The notes under the pieces are model-generated. The model saw only the letters and a program-made list of their open reading frames with translations. It was not told where the DNA came from and made no database searches. A stretch of DNA of 64,000 nt from Afipia sp. (GTDB taxonomy: Bacteria; Pseudomonadota; Alphaproteobacteria; Rhizobiales; Xanthobacteraceae): contig JANINQ010000003.1 in NCBI GenBank assembly GCA_024508675.1, forward strand, positions 533,382 to 597,381, read 5' to 3'. Positions 51,984-59,735 of the stretch are shown piece after piece; positions within the stretch are counted from its first letter, which is position 1; every line of letters starts with the position of its first letter. Both the position numbers and the translations under genes were made by a program.

Positions 51984-52667
51984 TCAGGCCGCAGGGTCTT
52001 TCAAGACCTCGGCCGCCAGCACGCGGGTCACCGGACGTCCCTGCCGCAGCGCCTCCTCATCCAGCATTTCGACCGTTCGCCGCGCCGCCGCGAACGAGCG
52101 TTCGATGCGCGTCGAGAGATAGCTGACAAGGCTCTCGTCCACGGTCATCTGGCGATCGGCGCAGAACTTGACGATCAGGGCACGGAACAACTGGTCGTCC
52201 GGCGGCATCAGTGTGATGACCGGCACCGCACGCAGCCGCGAACGCAGATCATGCAGAGTGACATCGAACGACGACGGCTGCACCCGTCCGGTCAGCAGGA
52301 TATAGGCCCCATCCTCGCGTGCCAGATTAAGAAGATGAAACAGCGCCCGCTCATCAAAGGTGGCCGGGTCAATGTCGTCCACCACCAGTGCGCCGGTCGC
52401 GAGTTCACCCGGCACGTTCGCGGATGTGAGTGTGTGGGCCGCAACCGACCGCGCGCCCGCTTCCGACGCCCAGATCGACGCAAGATGGCTCTTGCCGCTG
52501 CCTTCCGGCCCGGCCAGCATCATCACGCGGTTGGGCCAGTCCGGCCACGCGTCGATCAGCGCCAGCGCCTGCTCATTGGCAGGCCCTTCCAGAAAATTGT
52601 CGCGCGTCAGGCTTTCCGCATGCGGGAGCGTAAAGGCAAGCTGACGGGGGCGAACGCGAATGACCAC
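51984..52667 (-). CDS. hdaA: DnaA regulatory inactivator (HdaA)
   Basis: A 227-residue AAA+ protein related to DnaA. The start is GTG 52667, with GGAG eight bases upstream; a TTG 33 bases earlier lacks a site. The N-terminal 'RQLAFTLPHAES' contains a QL-x-F-x-L clamp-binding motif. The Walker A 'LAGPEGSGKSHLASIW' and Walker B 'ALVVDDIDPATFDER' follow, then sensor regions 'LLTGRVQPSS' and 'RSRLRAVPVITL'. There is no DNA-binding domain IV, so it is not DnaA. With the sliding clamp it stimulates ATP hydrolysis by DnaA to stop re-initiation. It follows the CDP-alcohol transferase by 42 bp. Confidence 0.92.
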   Translation of the reverse strand: MVIRVRPRQLAFTLPHAESLTRDNFLEGPANEQALALIDAWPDWPNRVMMLAGPEGSGKSHLASIWASEAGARSVAAHTLTSANVPGELATGALVVDDIDPATFDERALFHLLNLAREDGAYILLTGRVQPSSFDVTLHDLRSRLRAVPVITLMPPDDQLFRALIVKFCADRQMTVDESLVSYLSTRIERSFAAARRTVEMLDEEALRQGRPVTRVLAAEVLKDPAA

Positions 52668-52709
52668 GCGGTTACTCCGGCCTACGCAACAAACAGCCAA
52701 CTGGCCGCA

Positions 52710-53258
52710 TCAGGGAGAAGGCGGCGCGCCCGCACTCATGTGCCGCGCCCACTCCACGAGATAGAAGGACACCGAAAGCAGCGTCAAGACAGTCACGCAC
52801 AACATCAGCGCAATCTCGTAAGGCGCTGTGCTGAAACCGAAACCGAGCGACGCCAAAATCAGGGCGGCAAACGAGACCTGCGCCACGGTGTTGAGCTTGG
52901 ACACCATCAGCGGCTTCATCGGAACCGGATTGTCCACCAGCCATGAGATGATCACCGCACCCACGATCATGAAGTCGCGCGACACCACCAGGATCACCAG
53001 CCAGCGCGGAATGTCGCCCGAAATTCCGAGGGTAACATAGATCGACACCAGCAGCGCCTTGTCGGCAACCGGATCGAGCAGCGCCCCGATCTCGGTGGTC
53101 ATGTTGAAGCGCTTCGCGAGAAACCCGTCGATTGCATCGCTGACCCCCGCCGCCACGAAGATCACGAAGGCAATAGCCATCTGGTTCGACGCAATCGCCC
53201 AGACGATGACCGGCACCAAGAGGATGCGGGCAAGGGTAATGATGTTAGGAAGATTCAC
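52710..53258 (-). CDS. CDP-alcohol phosphatidyltransferase
   Basis: A 182-residue membrane enzyme. The start chosen is GTG 53258 (VNLPNIITLARILLVP), which begins directly at the first helix; the upstream frame is basic noise. The CDP-OH-P motif D-G-x2-A-x-R-x8-G-x3-D-x3-D is seen as 'DAIDGFLAKRFNMTTEIGALLDPVADK'. Six or so helices follow. It makes an anionic or zwitterionic phospholipid precursor from CDP-diacylglycerol; whether it is PgsA or a second paralogue is not decidable here. It is first of the hdaA-ppk1-ppx line and divergent from purM. Confidence 0.9.
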   Translation of the reverse strand: MNLPNIITLARILLVPVIVWAIASNQMAIAFVIFVAAGVSDAIDGFLAKRFNMTTEIGALLDPVADKALLVSIYVTLGISGDIPRWLVILVVSRDFMIVGAVIISWLVDNPVPMKPLMVSKLNTVAQVSFAALILASLGFGFSTAPYEIALMLCVTVLTLLSVSFYLVEWARHMSAGAPPSP

Positions 53259-53433
53259 GCGACGTTTCCCGGCTCCCTGTCTTTTTAGCGAGCCCCTCCC
53301 GCCTTGCATAGGACATGGGGCCGCGGCTCCCTGTCAGAGGGGCCGTTCTCATAGCTATGCACAAGGCTTCCCGGGAGCCATTGCGCCAGCGTCAAATCCG
53401 ACGTAACCACCGGGCTATTCTCGGAAACTTCCC

Positions 53434-54507
53434 ATGACCGATCAAAAATCCGGCCTCACCTATTCATCCGCTGGCGTCGACATCGACGCCGGAAACCGGC
53501 TGGTGGACCTCATCAAGCCCATGGTCCGCGCTACCGCACGGGCGGGCGCAGACGCCGAAATCGGCGGATTTGGTGGCCTGTTCGACCTCAAGGCAGCCGG
53601 ATTCAAGGACCCCGTCCTGGTGGCCGCGACCGACGGTGTCGGCACCAAGGTCAAGATCGCCATCGACACTGGCATCCATGGCGGCATCGGCATCGACCTC
53701 GTCGCCATGTCGGTCAACGACCTTGTGGTTCAGGGCGCGGAGCCACTGTTCTTTCTGGACTATTTTGCCTGCGGCAAGCTCGACCCCGAGGCCACCGCCT
53801 CGATCGTCGCCGGTGTCGCCGAAGGCTGCCGCGAATCCGGCTGCGCGCTGATCGGCGGCGAGACGGCCGAAATGCCCGGTCTTTACAAGGACGGCGACTA
53901 CGACCTCGCAGGCTTTGCGGTCGGCGCGGCGGAGCGCGGCACCCTGCTGCCGCACAAGAACATCGGCCCCGGTGACGCCGTGATCGGCCTTGCCTCGTCC
54001 GGCGTGCATTCCAACGGCTTCTCGCTGGTGCGCAAGGTGGTGGAGAAATCCGGCGTGGCGTTCGACGCCCCGGCGCCCTTCGCACCGGTGATGACGCTCG
54101 GCGGTGCCCTGCTCGCGCCCACCAAGCTCTATGTGAAGTCCTGCCTCGCCGCGATCCGCCAGACCGGCGCGGTCAAGGGCCTTGCCCATATCACCGGCGG
54201 CGGCTTCACCGACAACATTCCGCGCGTGCTGCCGAAGCACCTCGGCGTCCGCGTCAACCTGAATGCCGTACCGGTGCTGCCGGTGTTCAAGTGGTTGGCG
54301 GCTGAAGGCAACATCGCCGAACTCGAACTGCTGCGCACCTTCAACTGCGGCATCGGCATGGTCGCCATCGTCAAGCGCGAGCAGCTTGTCGAGGTGATGG
54401 ACGTGTTCGCGCAGAGCGGTGAAACCGTTGTCGATCTCGGCGAAGTCATCGAGACGTCCGGCGACGAGCGCGTGATTTACCACGGCCACCTCAATCTGGC
54501 GGATTGA
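53434..54507 (+). CDS. purM: phosphoribosylformylglycinamidine cyclo-ligase
   Basis: A 357-residue AIR synthetase, step five of purine synthesis. Landmarks: '[21 protein letters not shown]' at the start, '[22 protein letters not shown]' (ATP region), '[17 protein letters not shown]', '[16 protein letters not shown]' and '[20 protein letters not shown]'. The length is typical. The stop is one base away from the purN start, so the two are translationally coupled, as usual in alphaproteobacteria. Confidence 0.97.
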   Translation: MTDQKSGLTYSSAGVDIDAGNRLVDLIKPMVRATARAGADAEIGGFGGLFDLKAAGFKDPVLVAATDGVGTKVKIAIDTGIHGGIGIDLVAMSVNDLVVQGAEPLFFLDYFACGKLDPEATASIVAGVAEGCRESGCALIGGETAEMPGLYKDGDYDLAGFAVGAAERGTLLPHKNIGPGDAVIGLASSGVHSNGFSLVRKVVEKSGVAFDAPAPFAPVMTLGGALLAPTKLYVKSCLAAIRQTGAVKGLAHITGGGFTDNIPRVLPKHLGVRVNLNAVPVLPVFKWLAAEGNIAELELLRTFNCGIGMVAIVKREQLVEVMDVFAQSGETVVDLGEVIETSGDERVIYHGHLNLAD

Positions 54508-54508
54508 G

Positions 54509-55165
54509 ATGACCAAACGCCGCGTCGCCATTCTGATTTCCGGGCGCGGCTCAAACATGACCGCGCTGATCGAGGCCGCGGCCGCGCAGGATTATCCGGC
54601 GCAGATCGATCTGGTGGTTTCCAACATCGCGGGCGCAGGCGGGCTGGCAAAGGCCAGTGCCGCCGGGATCAAGACCGAGACCATCGAGAGCAAGCCGTTC
54701 GGCAAGGACCGCGAGGCCTTCGAACGCAAGCTGCACGAGGTGCTCGTCGCTCACGACATCGAGCTGGTCTGCCTCGCCGGGTTCCTTCGTCTGCTGACGC
54801 CATGGTTCGTCAGGCAGTGGGAGGGCCGGATGCTCAACATCCATCCTGCCCTGCTGCCGTCCTACAAGGGCCTGCACACCCATGAGCGCGCGCTGGCGGA
54901 CGGCGTGAAGATTCATGGCGCGACGGTTCACTTCGTGGTGCCGGAAATGGACTCCGGCCCCATCGTCATGCAGGGCGCTGTCGCCGTGCGCGATGACGAC
55001 ACGCCGGATGCGCTGGCCGCGCGCGTGCTCGGTGTCGAGCATTGCATCTACCCGGACTCGCTGCGGCTTGTGGCCAGCGGACGGACGCGGCTGGAAAACG
55101 GCGTGTGCAAATCCGACGCCATCGGCAGTCCGGACGACGCGCTGATCTCGCCAGAAGTCATCTAG
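54509..55165 (+). CDS. purN: phosphoribosylglycinamide formyltransferase
   Basis: A 218-residue GAR transformylase that uses 10-formyl-tetrahydrofolate. Landmarks: phosphate loop 'ILISGRGSNMTAL', the catalytic Asn-His pair in 'GRMLNIHPALLPSYKGLHTHERAL', and the Asp in 'HFVVPEMDSGPIVMQG'. It starts one base after the purM stop with no separate ribosome site needed. The transcript ends near a terminator that is oriented for the convergent cold-shock gene. Confidence 0.96.
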   Translation: MTKRRVAILISGRGSNMTALIEAAAAQDYPAQIDLVVSNIAGAGGLAKASAAGIKTETIESKPFGKDREAFERKLHEVLVAHDIELVCLAGFLRLLTPWFVRQWEGRMLNIHPALLPSYKGLHTHERALADGVKIHGATVHFVVPEMDSGPIVMQGAVAVRDDDTPDALAARVLGVEHCIYPDSLRLVASGRTRLENGVCKSDAIGSPDDALISPEVI

Positions 55166-55170
55166 TTCTG

Positions 55171-55203
55171 CAAACAAAAACCCCGGCACACATGTTGCCG
55201 GGG
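55171..55203 (-). terminator. intrinsic terminator of the cold-shock gene
   Basis: CCCCGGCA (55181-55188) pairs with TGCCGGGG (55196-55203). On the minus strand the stem is followed by TTTTTGTTTG (55171-55180). A plus-strand transcript from purN meets the same stem but without a T-run. Confidence 0.85.
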
Positions 55204-55231
55204 GAGCATCGCATTCCATGAAAACGTGAGA

Positions 55232-55435
55232 TCAGGAAACCTTCAGGTTCTCCGCCGAGCTCTTGCCGCGATTTTCAACCAGTTCGTATTCGATCGTCTG
55301 GTTTTCGTTGAGGGTCGAAAGCCCTGCCCGCTCCACCGCCGAGATGTGGACGAACACATCCTTGTCACCGACCGCTGGTTTGATGAACCCGTAGCCCTTG
55401 GTCGGGTTGAACCACTTGACCGTACCTTTTGCCAA
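55232..55435 (-). CDS. cspA: cold-shock protein (CspA family)
   Basis: A 67-residue single-stranded nucleic-acid binding protein. The start is TTG 55435 ('LAKGTVKWFNPTKGYGFIKP'), because GGAG lies seven bases upstream and the family begins there; the longer frame upstream has no such site. RNP1 is 'KGYGFI' and RNP2 'VFVHI'. It acts as an RNA chaperone after cold or growth shift. A leader of over 100 bases probably separates it from its promoter, which is usual for this family. It ends at a strong terminator. Confidence 0.93.
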   Translation of the reverse strand: MAKGTVKWFNPTKGYGFIKPAVGDKDVFVHISAVERAGLSTLNENQTIEYELVENRGKSSAENLKVS

Positions 55436-55751
55436 CGTCTGTCTCCTCTTCGAATATAAAAAAGACGCGGTCACGCTCATCGCGTGCCACGCCGCTAGCG
55501 GGCTTCAAATGTCTTGCAGGATATAGCGTAGTCCAATTGCACAGCCGAACGGCCCAAATCCGATTGCTGGCCTTAATCCCAACATGAAAATTTCGCCTTA
55601 GCAAGACGGCACGAGGCCACAACGGCCTGTGGCGCAGGCACCACAGACCGGTGGAATGGCCGTCGGTCCATGGCGTTCCGTTGACGCCAGCGGCGGATTC
55701 GGGGCAAATCGCGGAACAGGATTTCTGCAAACCCTTTTGAGTTCCCGTTTG

Positions 55752-56837
55752 ATGAAAATTTCTCTGCAGTGCGCGGGACTGAACCGGCTGACGGTGCTGC
55801 ACGCCACTGTCGCGGGCCTCGCCGTGGTGTGCGGAGCCTCAAGCGCCCACGCACAGTTCTTGCCGGTGTTTCCAAATCCCACCGACAATGCCTCGCAGCT
55901 TTCGGTCAATGCCTCCCAGTTCGACCTCGGCAGCAGCTTTCTGCAGCGCCTCGGGCGTGAAGCGACTTACGGCTACGCGGCGCGGGACAATTCAGGCGGC
56001 GGCGGCGCATCGCAGAGTACCGCCGAACCCCTGTACCGGACCTGGGCCGAGACCTATGGCATCCGCGCGCGCACGGCTGCCCAGGGCACCTTCGTCGGCG
56101 ACAAGCGCGGAACTCTCGGCATTGTCGGCGGCATCGGCGCTACTGTCGCGCCCGGGCTGAACGTCGGGTTCTCGGTCGATCAGAGCAACACCTGGATCGA
56201 CGTGCCGCTGGCGCTGCAGACCGCAACCCTCGGCATTACGCAACTCGGCGTCAACGCGTCCTATACCAACGGCCCATGGACCGTGGCCATGGCGGCGGTT
56301 CACGGCTTCGCCCGGATCAATTCGATCCGCACCACTGCGCTTGGCGGCGCTGTCGCCAACTATCGCGGCAGCATCGATGGCGTGCTGGGTGAACTGAACT
56401 ACACCTATTCCTTTGGCCAGAGCCGGATCGTGCCGAAGGTCGCGCTCGAATACGTCTCGGCGCGTACCGATGCTTTCGCGGAGACCGGCGGCTTCAATCC
56501 GGTGACTGTCGCGGACGGGCATGGCGAGCGCGCCCGCGTGCTGGCCGGCGCGGAGTTCGGCCATTACTGGATCATCGGCCAGCAGGCGATCGACGTGTCG
56601 GCCTACGGCAAGTTCGTCGACAACTTCACCCAGAACATCGGCGCGGTTCAGGTCAGCCTCGGCAACAACGCCATCAGCGTCGCGGGCATCCGCGAGAGCC
56701 GCAACGGTGCAGACGCCGGCGCCGCCGTGTCGTGGATACTCAGCAATACGGCAAGACTTTATGCCAACTACGATGGCCGCTACCGCAGCGGCTTCGAGTC
56801 CCATCAGGGCACGGTCGGCGTCGAGCTGAAGTGGTGA
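55752..56837 (+). CDS. outer-membrane autotransporter-barrel protein
   Basis: A 361-residue exported protein. The start ATG 55752 gives signal peptide 'MKISLQCAGLNRLTVLHATVAG ...' (shortened) with cleavage near SSAHAQ. From about residue 95 it is a C-terminal autotransporter beta-barrel: alternating strands such as 'AAQGTFVGDKRGTLGIVGGIGATVA' and 'IDGVLGELNYTYSFG', ending in aromatic 'VELKW', the outer-membrane C-terminal signature. There is no large passenger region, so the protein is mostly barrel, unlike a classical autotransporter. It is divergent from cspA. Confidence 0.82.
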   Translation: MKISLQCAGLNRLTVLHATVAGLAVVCGASSAHAQFLPVFPNPTDNASQLSVNASQFDLGSSFLQRLGREATYGYAARDNSGGGGASQSTAEPLYRTWAETYGIRARTAAQGTFVGDKRGTLGIVGGIGATVAPGLNVGFSVDQSNTWIDVPLALQTATLGITQLGVNASYTNGPWTVAMAAVHGFARINSIRTTALGGAVANYRGSIDGVLGELNYTYSFGQSRIVPKVALEYVSARTDAFAETGGFNPVTVADGHGERARVLAGAEFGHYWIIGQQAIDVSAYGKFVDNFTQNIGAVQVSLGNNAISVAGIRESRNGADAGAAVSWILSNTARLYANYDGRYRSGFESHQGTVGVELKW

Positions 56838-56862
56838 GCTGAGAACCAAATACCCCAAACGA

Positions 56863-56892
56863 AAAACGTCCCGGCTTTCACCGGGACGTTTT
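56863..56892. terminator. bidirectional intrinsic terminator
   Basis: A perfect 12-bp stem (AAAACGTCCCGG at 56863-56874 and its complement at 56881-56892, loop CTTTCA). T-runs occur on both strands, so it serves the autotransporter-like gene and the convergent terC-like gene. Confidence 0.9.
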
Positions 56893-56918
56893 GCTTTATT
56901 GGGAGTTTGGTCGCAGTT

Positions 56919-57758
56919 TTACGCCGCCGCCGGCGCTTCGTGCTGCTCGCGCAGCGCCCGCTTCCGCCAGATCGAGCCGACCACCAGCACCACGATCACG
57001 CCGAGCACCGCGAGCGCAAGCTCTCCGATCTCGCCATTGAACTTGAGATGCTTGGCAAAACCGAACATCGCCGAGGTTGTGTCGACGTCGAGGGCGATAT
57101 GGCCATCGAGCACGCGATGCAGCCATGGCGCAACGGCGGGGTCGGTGGCGATCACTTCGCCCGCGATCCAGCCGAGCAGAGCAGCGCCGAGCCAGACCAG
57201 CGCCGGCAGGCGATCGAGCAGCGCCATGATCAGCGCGGCACCGGCAACGATCATCGGAATGCTGATGGCAAGGCCGAGGATCAGCAGGATGGCGCTGCCG
57301 TTGGCGGCAGCAGCAACCGCGATGACGTTGTCGAGGCTCATGATGATGTCGGCGACAGCGACGATGCGCACCGCAGCCCACAGATGGGCGGCGGCCTGCA
57401 CGCCATCCTCGTCTTCCTTTTCGGGAACGAGGAGCTTCGCCGCGATGACCAGCAGCGCGAGGCCGCCGATCAGCTTCAGGAACGGCATCGTCATCAGGGT
57501 GACGACGATGAAGGTGAAGATGATGCGCAGGAACACCGCAACACCCGCACCGAGGATCATGCCCCAGACGCGCTGCTTGGGCTGCAGCCCGCGGCACGCG
57601 AGCGCAATCACCAGCGCGTTGTCACCCGACAACAGCACGTTGATCCAGATGATCTTGGTCAGGGCCACCCAGAACTGGGGTTGCTGAATCTCATTCTCGA
57701 ACTGAGTGATGAGACCGCCGATTGTGGCGGGATCGAAAATCTGCGCAATCCAGTTCAC
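56919..57758 (-). CDS. TerC-family integral membrane protein (YjbE-like)
   Basis: A 279-residue protein with about seven to eight transmembrane helices. The paired acidic motifs of the family are 'NVLLSGDNALVIALACRG' and 'DIIMSLDNVIAVAAAA', with an Asp-Asn in each. TerC/YjbE proteins are implicated in metal (Mn) export or metalation of exported enzymes and in tellurite resistance. GTG 57758 is the start, with GGGGG upstream. The gap to ndk is only 45 bp, so no Mn riboswitch could fit there, and cotranscription with ndk is likely. Confidence 0.85.
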   Translation of the reverse strand: MNWIAQIFDPATIGGLITQFENEIQQPQFWVALTKIIWINVLLSGDNALVIALACRGLQPKQRVWGMILGAGVAVFLRIIFTFIVVTLMTMPFLKLIGGLALLVIAAKLLVPEKEDEDGVQAAAHLWAAVRIVAVADIIMSLDNVIAVAAAANGSAILLILGLAISIPMIVAGAALIMALLDRLPALVWLGAALLGWIAGEVIATDPAVAPWLHRVLDGHIALDVDTTSAMFGFAKHLKFNGEIGELALAVLGVIVVLVVGSIWRKRALREQHEAPAAA

Positions 57759-57803
57759 GTGATGGCCCCCCGACCGTTTTTTAGTTTTGATCCCGGCTGT
57801 TGA

Positions 57804-58226
57804 TCAGCCGACGATTTCGTTGCCTGAGAAGAACTGGGCGATCTCGATCACTGCGGTTTCCGCAGCGTCCGAACCGTGCACCGAGTTTTCGCCGATCGAC
57901 TTGGCGTGCGCCTTGCGGATGGTGCCTTCTGCGGCCTTCGACGGATCGGTCGCGCCCATCACGTCGCGATACTTCAGGATCGCGCCCTCGCCTTCGAGAA
58001 CCTGAACCACCACCGGGCCGGAAATCATGAAGTCGACGAGTTCGCCGAAGAACGGACGTGCCTTGTGCACGGCATAGAAAGTTTCAGCCTGCGCGCGGGT
58101 CATCAGAATGCGCTTCTGCGCAACAATGCGCAGACCGGCCTTCTCGATGATCGCATTGACGGCGCCGGTGAGATTGCGCGCGGTCGCGTCCGGCTTGATA
58201 ATCGAAAAGGTGCGCTCAATCGCCAT
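57804..58226 (-). CDS. ndk: nucleoside diphosphate kinase
   Basis: A 140-residue enzyme that transfers phosphate between nucleoside triphosphates and diphosphates. The start is '[20 protein letters not shown]', the ATP and active-site residues are in '[30 protein letters not shown]', and the phospho-His is in '[14 protein letters not shown]' (His of N-S-V-H-G-S-D). The length is normal. It sits upstream of the terC-like gene on the same strand. Confidence 0.97.
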   Translation of the reverse strand: MAIERTFSIIKPDATARNLTGAVNAIIEKAGLRIVAQKRILMTRAQAETFYAVHKARPFFGELVDFMISGPVVVQVLEGEGAILKYRDVMGATDPSKAAEGTIRKAHAKSIGENSVHGSDAAETAVIEIAQFFSGNEIVG

Positions 58227-58540
58227 GTTACTGTCCTCGAAGCATGTCTGTTGGAAGGTTTGCCGCGCTTATAACGGCGCGGTGATGCAACGGCAAGCTG
58301 GTATACCAGCAGGTTACCCTGGATGGGCGGCATCCTGCCCCCGATACCGCCACAGCACGCTTCTGCCAAGACCCGCGCGGACTTTTCCCGCACCGGCCAG
58401 CCTGAGCCTTGCTCCAGTTTCATCGACATGAACCGAGACTGACCGGGCCGTCACGGCTGAGTTCAGGATGACCGGATTACGTTGAGCCCAATGAGGCTCG
58501 ACAACTCAATTCACCCGGCCTCGAACACGAGGAGATCATC
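58227..58540. other. intergenic region with a 14-bp palindrome
   Basis: This divergent spacer between ndk and the His/Gly-rich gene has no open frame of interest. GCTGGTATACCAGC at 58297-58310 is a perfect palindrome (see separate entry). Two promoters are expected, but I could not pick them out with confidence. Confidence 0.4.
58297..58310. promoter_or_regulatory. perfect 14-bp palindrome, candidate operator
   Basis: GCTGGTATACCAGC is perfectly symmetrical. It contains TGGTATACCA, the pattern of operators bound by FadR/VanR-subfamily GntR regulators. It is about 70 bp upstream of the ndk start codon. No GntR gene is in the window, so the link is inference. Confidence 0.35.
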
Positions 58541-58801
58541 ATGTTGCGCAAACTCATTCTCGCATGCGCTGCGACCGTAGCTCTTGGCGCTGCTGCATTT
58601 ACGCCTTCCGCAGCGTCCGCACATGGCTGGCACGGTGGACATGGCGGATGGCACGGCGGCGGCTTCCACCGCGGCTGGGGCGGACCGCGCTTTGTTGGCC
58701 GCCCGGTCTATTTCGGTGGCGGCTATGGCGGCTGCTACGTGAAGCGTCTGGTGCCGACGCCATGGGGCTATCGCTACCGGCTGATCAATCGCTGCTACTG
58801 A
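58541..58801 (+). CDS. His/Gly-rich exported protein, copy 1 (86 aa)
   Basis: ATG 58541 follows GAGGAG. Signal peptide MLRKLILACAATVALGAAAFTPSAASA; the mature part is a His/Gly/Trp-rich stretch (HGWHGGHGGWHGGG) and a conserved C-terminal end 'CYVKRLVPTPWGYRYRLINRCY' minus its last residues, with two cysteines likely in a disulfide. The next gene has the same plan and nearly the same end, so they are tandem duplicates. His-rich segments suggest metal binding; no function is known. A perfect terminator with a GAAA loop follows. Confidence 0.75.
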   Translation: MLRKLILACAATVALGAAAFTPSAASAHGWHGGHGGWHGGGFHRGWGGPRFVGRPVYFGGGYGGCYVKRLVPTPWGYRYRLINRCY

Positions 58802-58829
58802 CCGGCAGTCAGTTCCCCCCATTCCCCGG

Positions 58830-58860
58830 ACCAGCCGCCGAAAGGCGGCTGGTCTTTTTG
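58830..58860 (+). terminator. intrinsic terminator, GAAA loop
   Basis: A perfect 10-bp stem (ACCAGCCGCC, loop GAAA, GGCGGCTGGT; 58830-58853) followed by CTTTTTG. It separates the two His/Gly-rich genes transcriptionally. Confidence 0.92.
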
Positions 58861-58965
58861 TCGCACCCCGGTCCGAACCCCGATTGAACCATTCGCGCAG
58901 ACGCGCCGACAGACATGCAGGGACACCCCAGAGGCGCACGGCGCCCAAACTGAAGGAGACTTGTC

Positions 58966-59214
58966 ATGTTGCGCAAACTCGTTCTTGGACTGGCCGCTGT
59001 CGCTGCTCTGTCCACCACCGCGATGATTTCCACCGAGGCTTCGGCCAAGGGCTGGAAAGGCGGCTGGCATCATCATCACCATCACGGTCATTGGGGTGGC
59101 GGCTACGGCCTCTATGTCGGCGGTTACGGCCCCGGCTATGGCAGCTGCTACGTGAAGCGCCTCGTCCCCACGCCGTATGGCCTGCGCTACCGGGTCGTGA
59201 ACGTCTGCTATTAA
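58966..59214 (+). CDS. His/Gly-rich exported protein, copy 2 (82 aa)
   Basis: The paralogue of the preceding gene. Signal peptide MLRKLVLGLAAVAALSTTAMISTEASA; the mature part has a run of six histidines (residues 35-40) in 'WHHHHHHGHWGG', then Gly/Tyr repeats and the same end, 'CYVKRLVPTPYGLRYR' followed by VVNVCY. The six-His run is encoded by native-looking mixed CAT/CAC codons. The two copies share the leader, the end motif and the gene order, but have diverged in the middle. GGAG precedes the ATG. Confidence 0.78.
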   Translation: MLRKLVLGLAAVAALSTTAMISTEASAKGWKGGWHHHHHHGHWGGGYGLYVGGYGPGYGSCYVKRLVPTPYGLRYRVVNVCY

Positions 59215-59241
59215 GCGGATCAATCCTCCCCGCAGACTTGG

Positions 59242-59280
59242 GCCTCCGATCAGGTGAACTGACCGGAGGCTTTCTTCTTT
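59242..59280 (+). terminator. intrinsic terminator of His/Gly-rich copy 2
   Basis: GCCTCCG (59242-59248) pairs with CGGAGGC (59264-59270), with an inner CAG/CTG pairing, followed by TTTCTTCTTT. It lies about 28 bp after the stop. Confidence 0.85.
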
Positions 59281-59426
59281 CCGGTTCCGGTTCCCGGACA
59301 TTTAAATTTTTACCGAATTCAAACCATGCGCGGCAAAGTCGCGAACCCGATCGGCGATGACGGCATTGTCCCGTGGTATTGATTCAAACTTGAAGCCAAT
59401 TGAAACAAGCCGGATTGGAACAGATC

Positions 59427-59633
59427 ATGGCGACTCGATTGAATGCTCGCGATGTCCATCTCGACCATCTTCATAGCAACGCCGTGCTGCAGGGCATCGG
59501 CGAAAGACTGCGCGATGCGCTCAATCGCGAATCGCCGGACATGTCGCAACGCTTGCGCGAACTGATCCTGCGCCTGCCGGAGCTTGACGGCGAAACAGCG
59601 CCATCGCTGGTGCCTGAAACGGAAACGCACTGA
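59427..59633 (+). CDS. small helical cytoplasmic protein (68 aa)
   Basis: ATG 59427 (MATRLNARDVHLDHLHSN) is used because no better site precedes the earlier TTG at 59400. The chain is helical, with 'IGERLRDALNRESPDMSQRLRELILRLPELD' possibly forming an amphipathic pair, and an acidic tail. No family recognised. It lies directly upstream of the ABC-F gene (about 100 bp). Real-gene evidence is moderate: good frame, no competing frame. Confidence 0.5.
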   Translation: MATRLNARDVHLDHLHSNAVLQGIGERLRDALNRESPDMSQRLRELILRLPELDGETAPSLVPETETH

Positions 59634-59735
59634 CGCGCATTTCTTCGGGGCCACGCCGTTCCAGTGTCCTGATCCGTCATTAAAATTTGCCGATAAAGCT
59701 GTTGCGTTCGGCGGGCTGTTCCGTAAAAGCCCGCC

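Noticed and set aside
57759-57803. Mn riboswitch (yybP-ykoY type) before the TerC-family gene
   Set aside because: The gap to ndk is only 45 bp, too small for the element, and no conserved loop is seen.
59068-59085. Run of six histidines, as in a purification tag
   Set aside because: It is inside a natural signal-peptide protein that has a paralogue next to it, with Gly/His repeats on both sides; not vector sequence.
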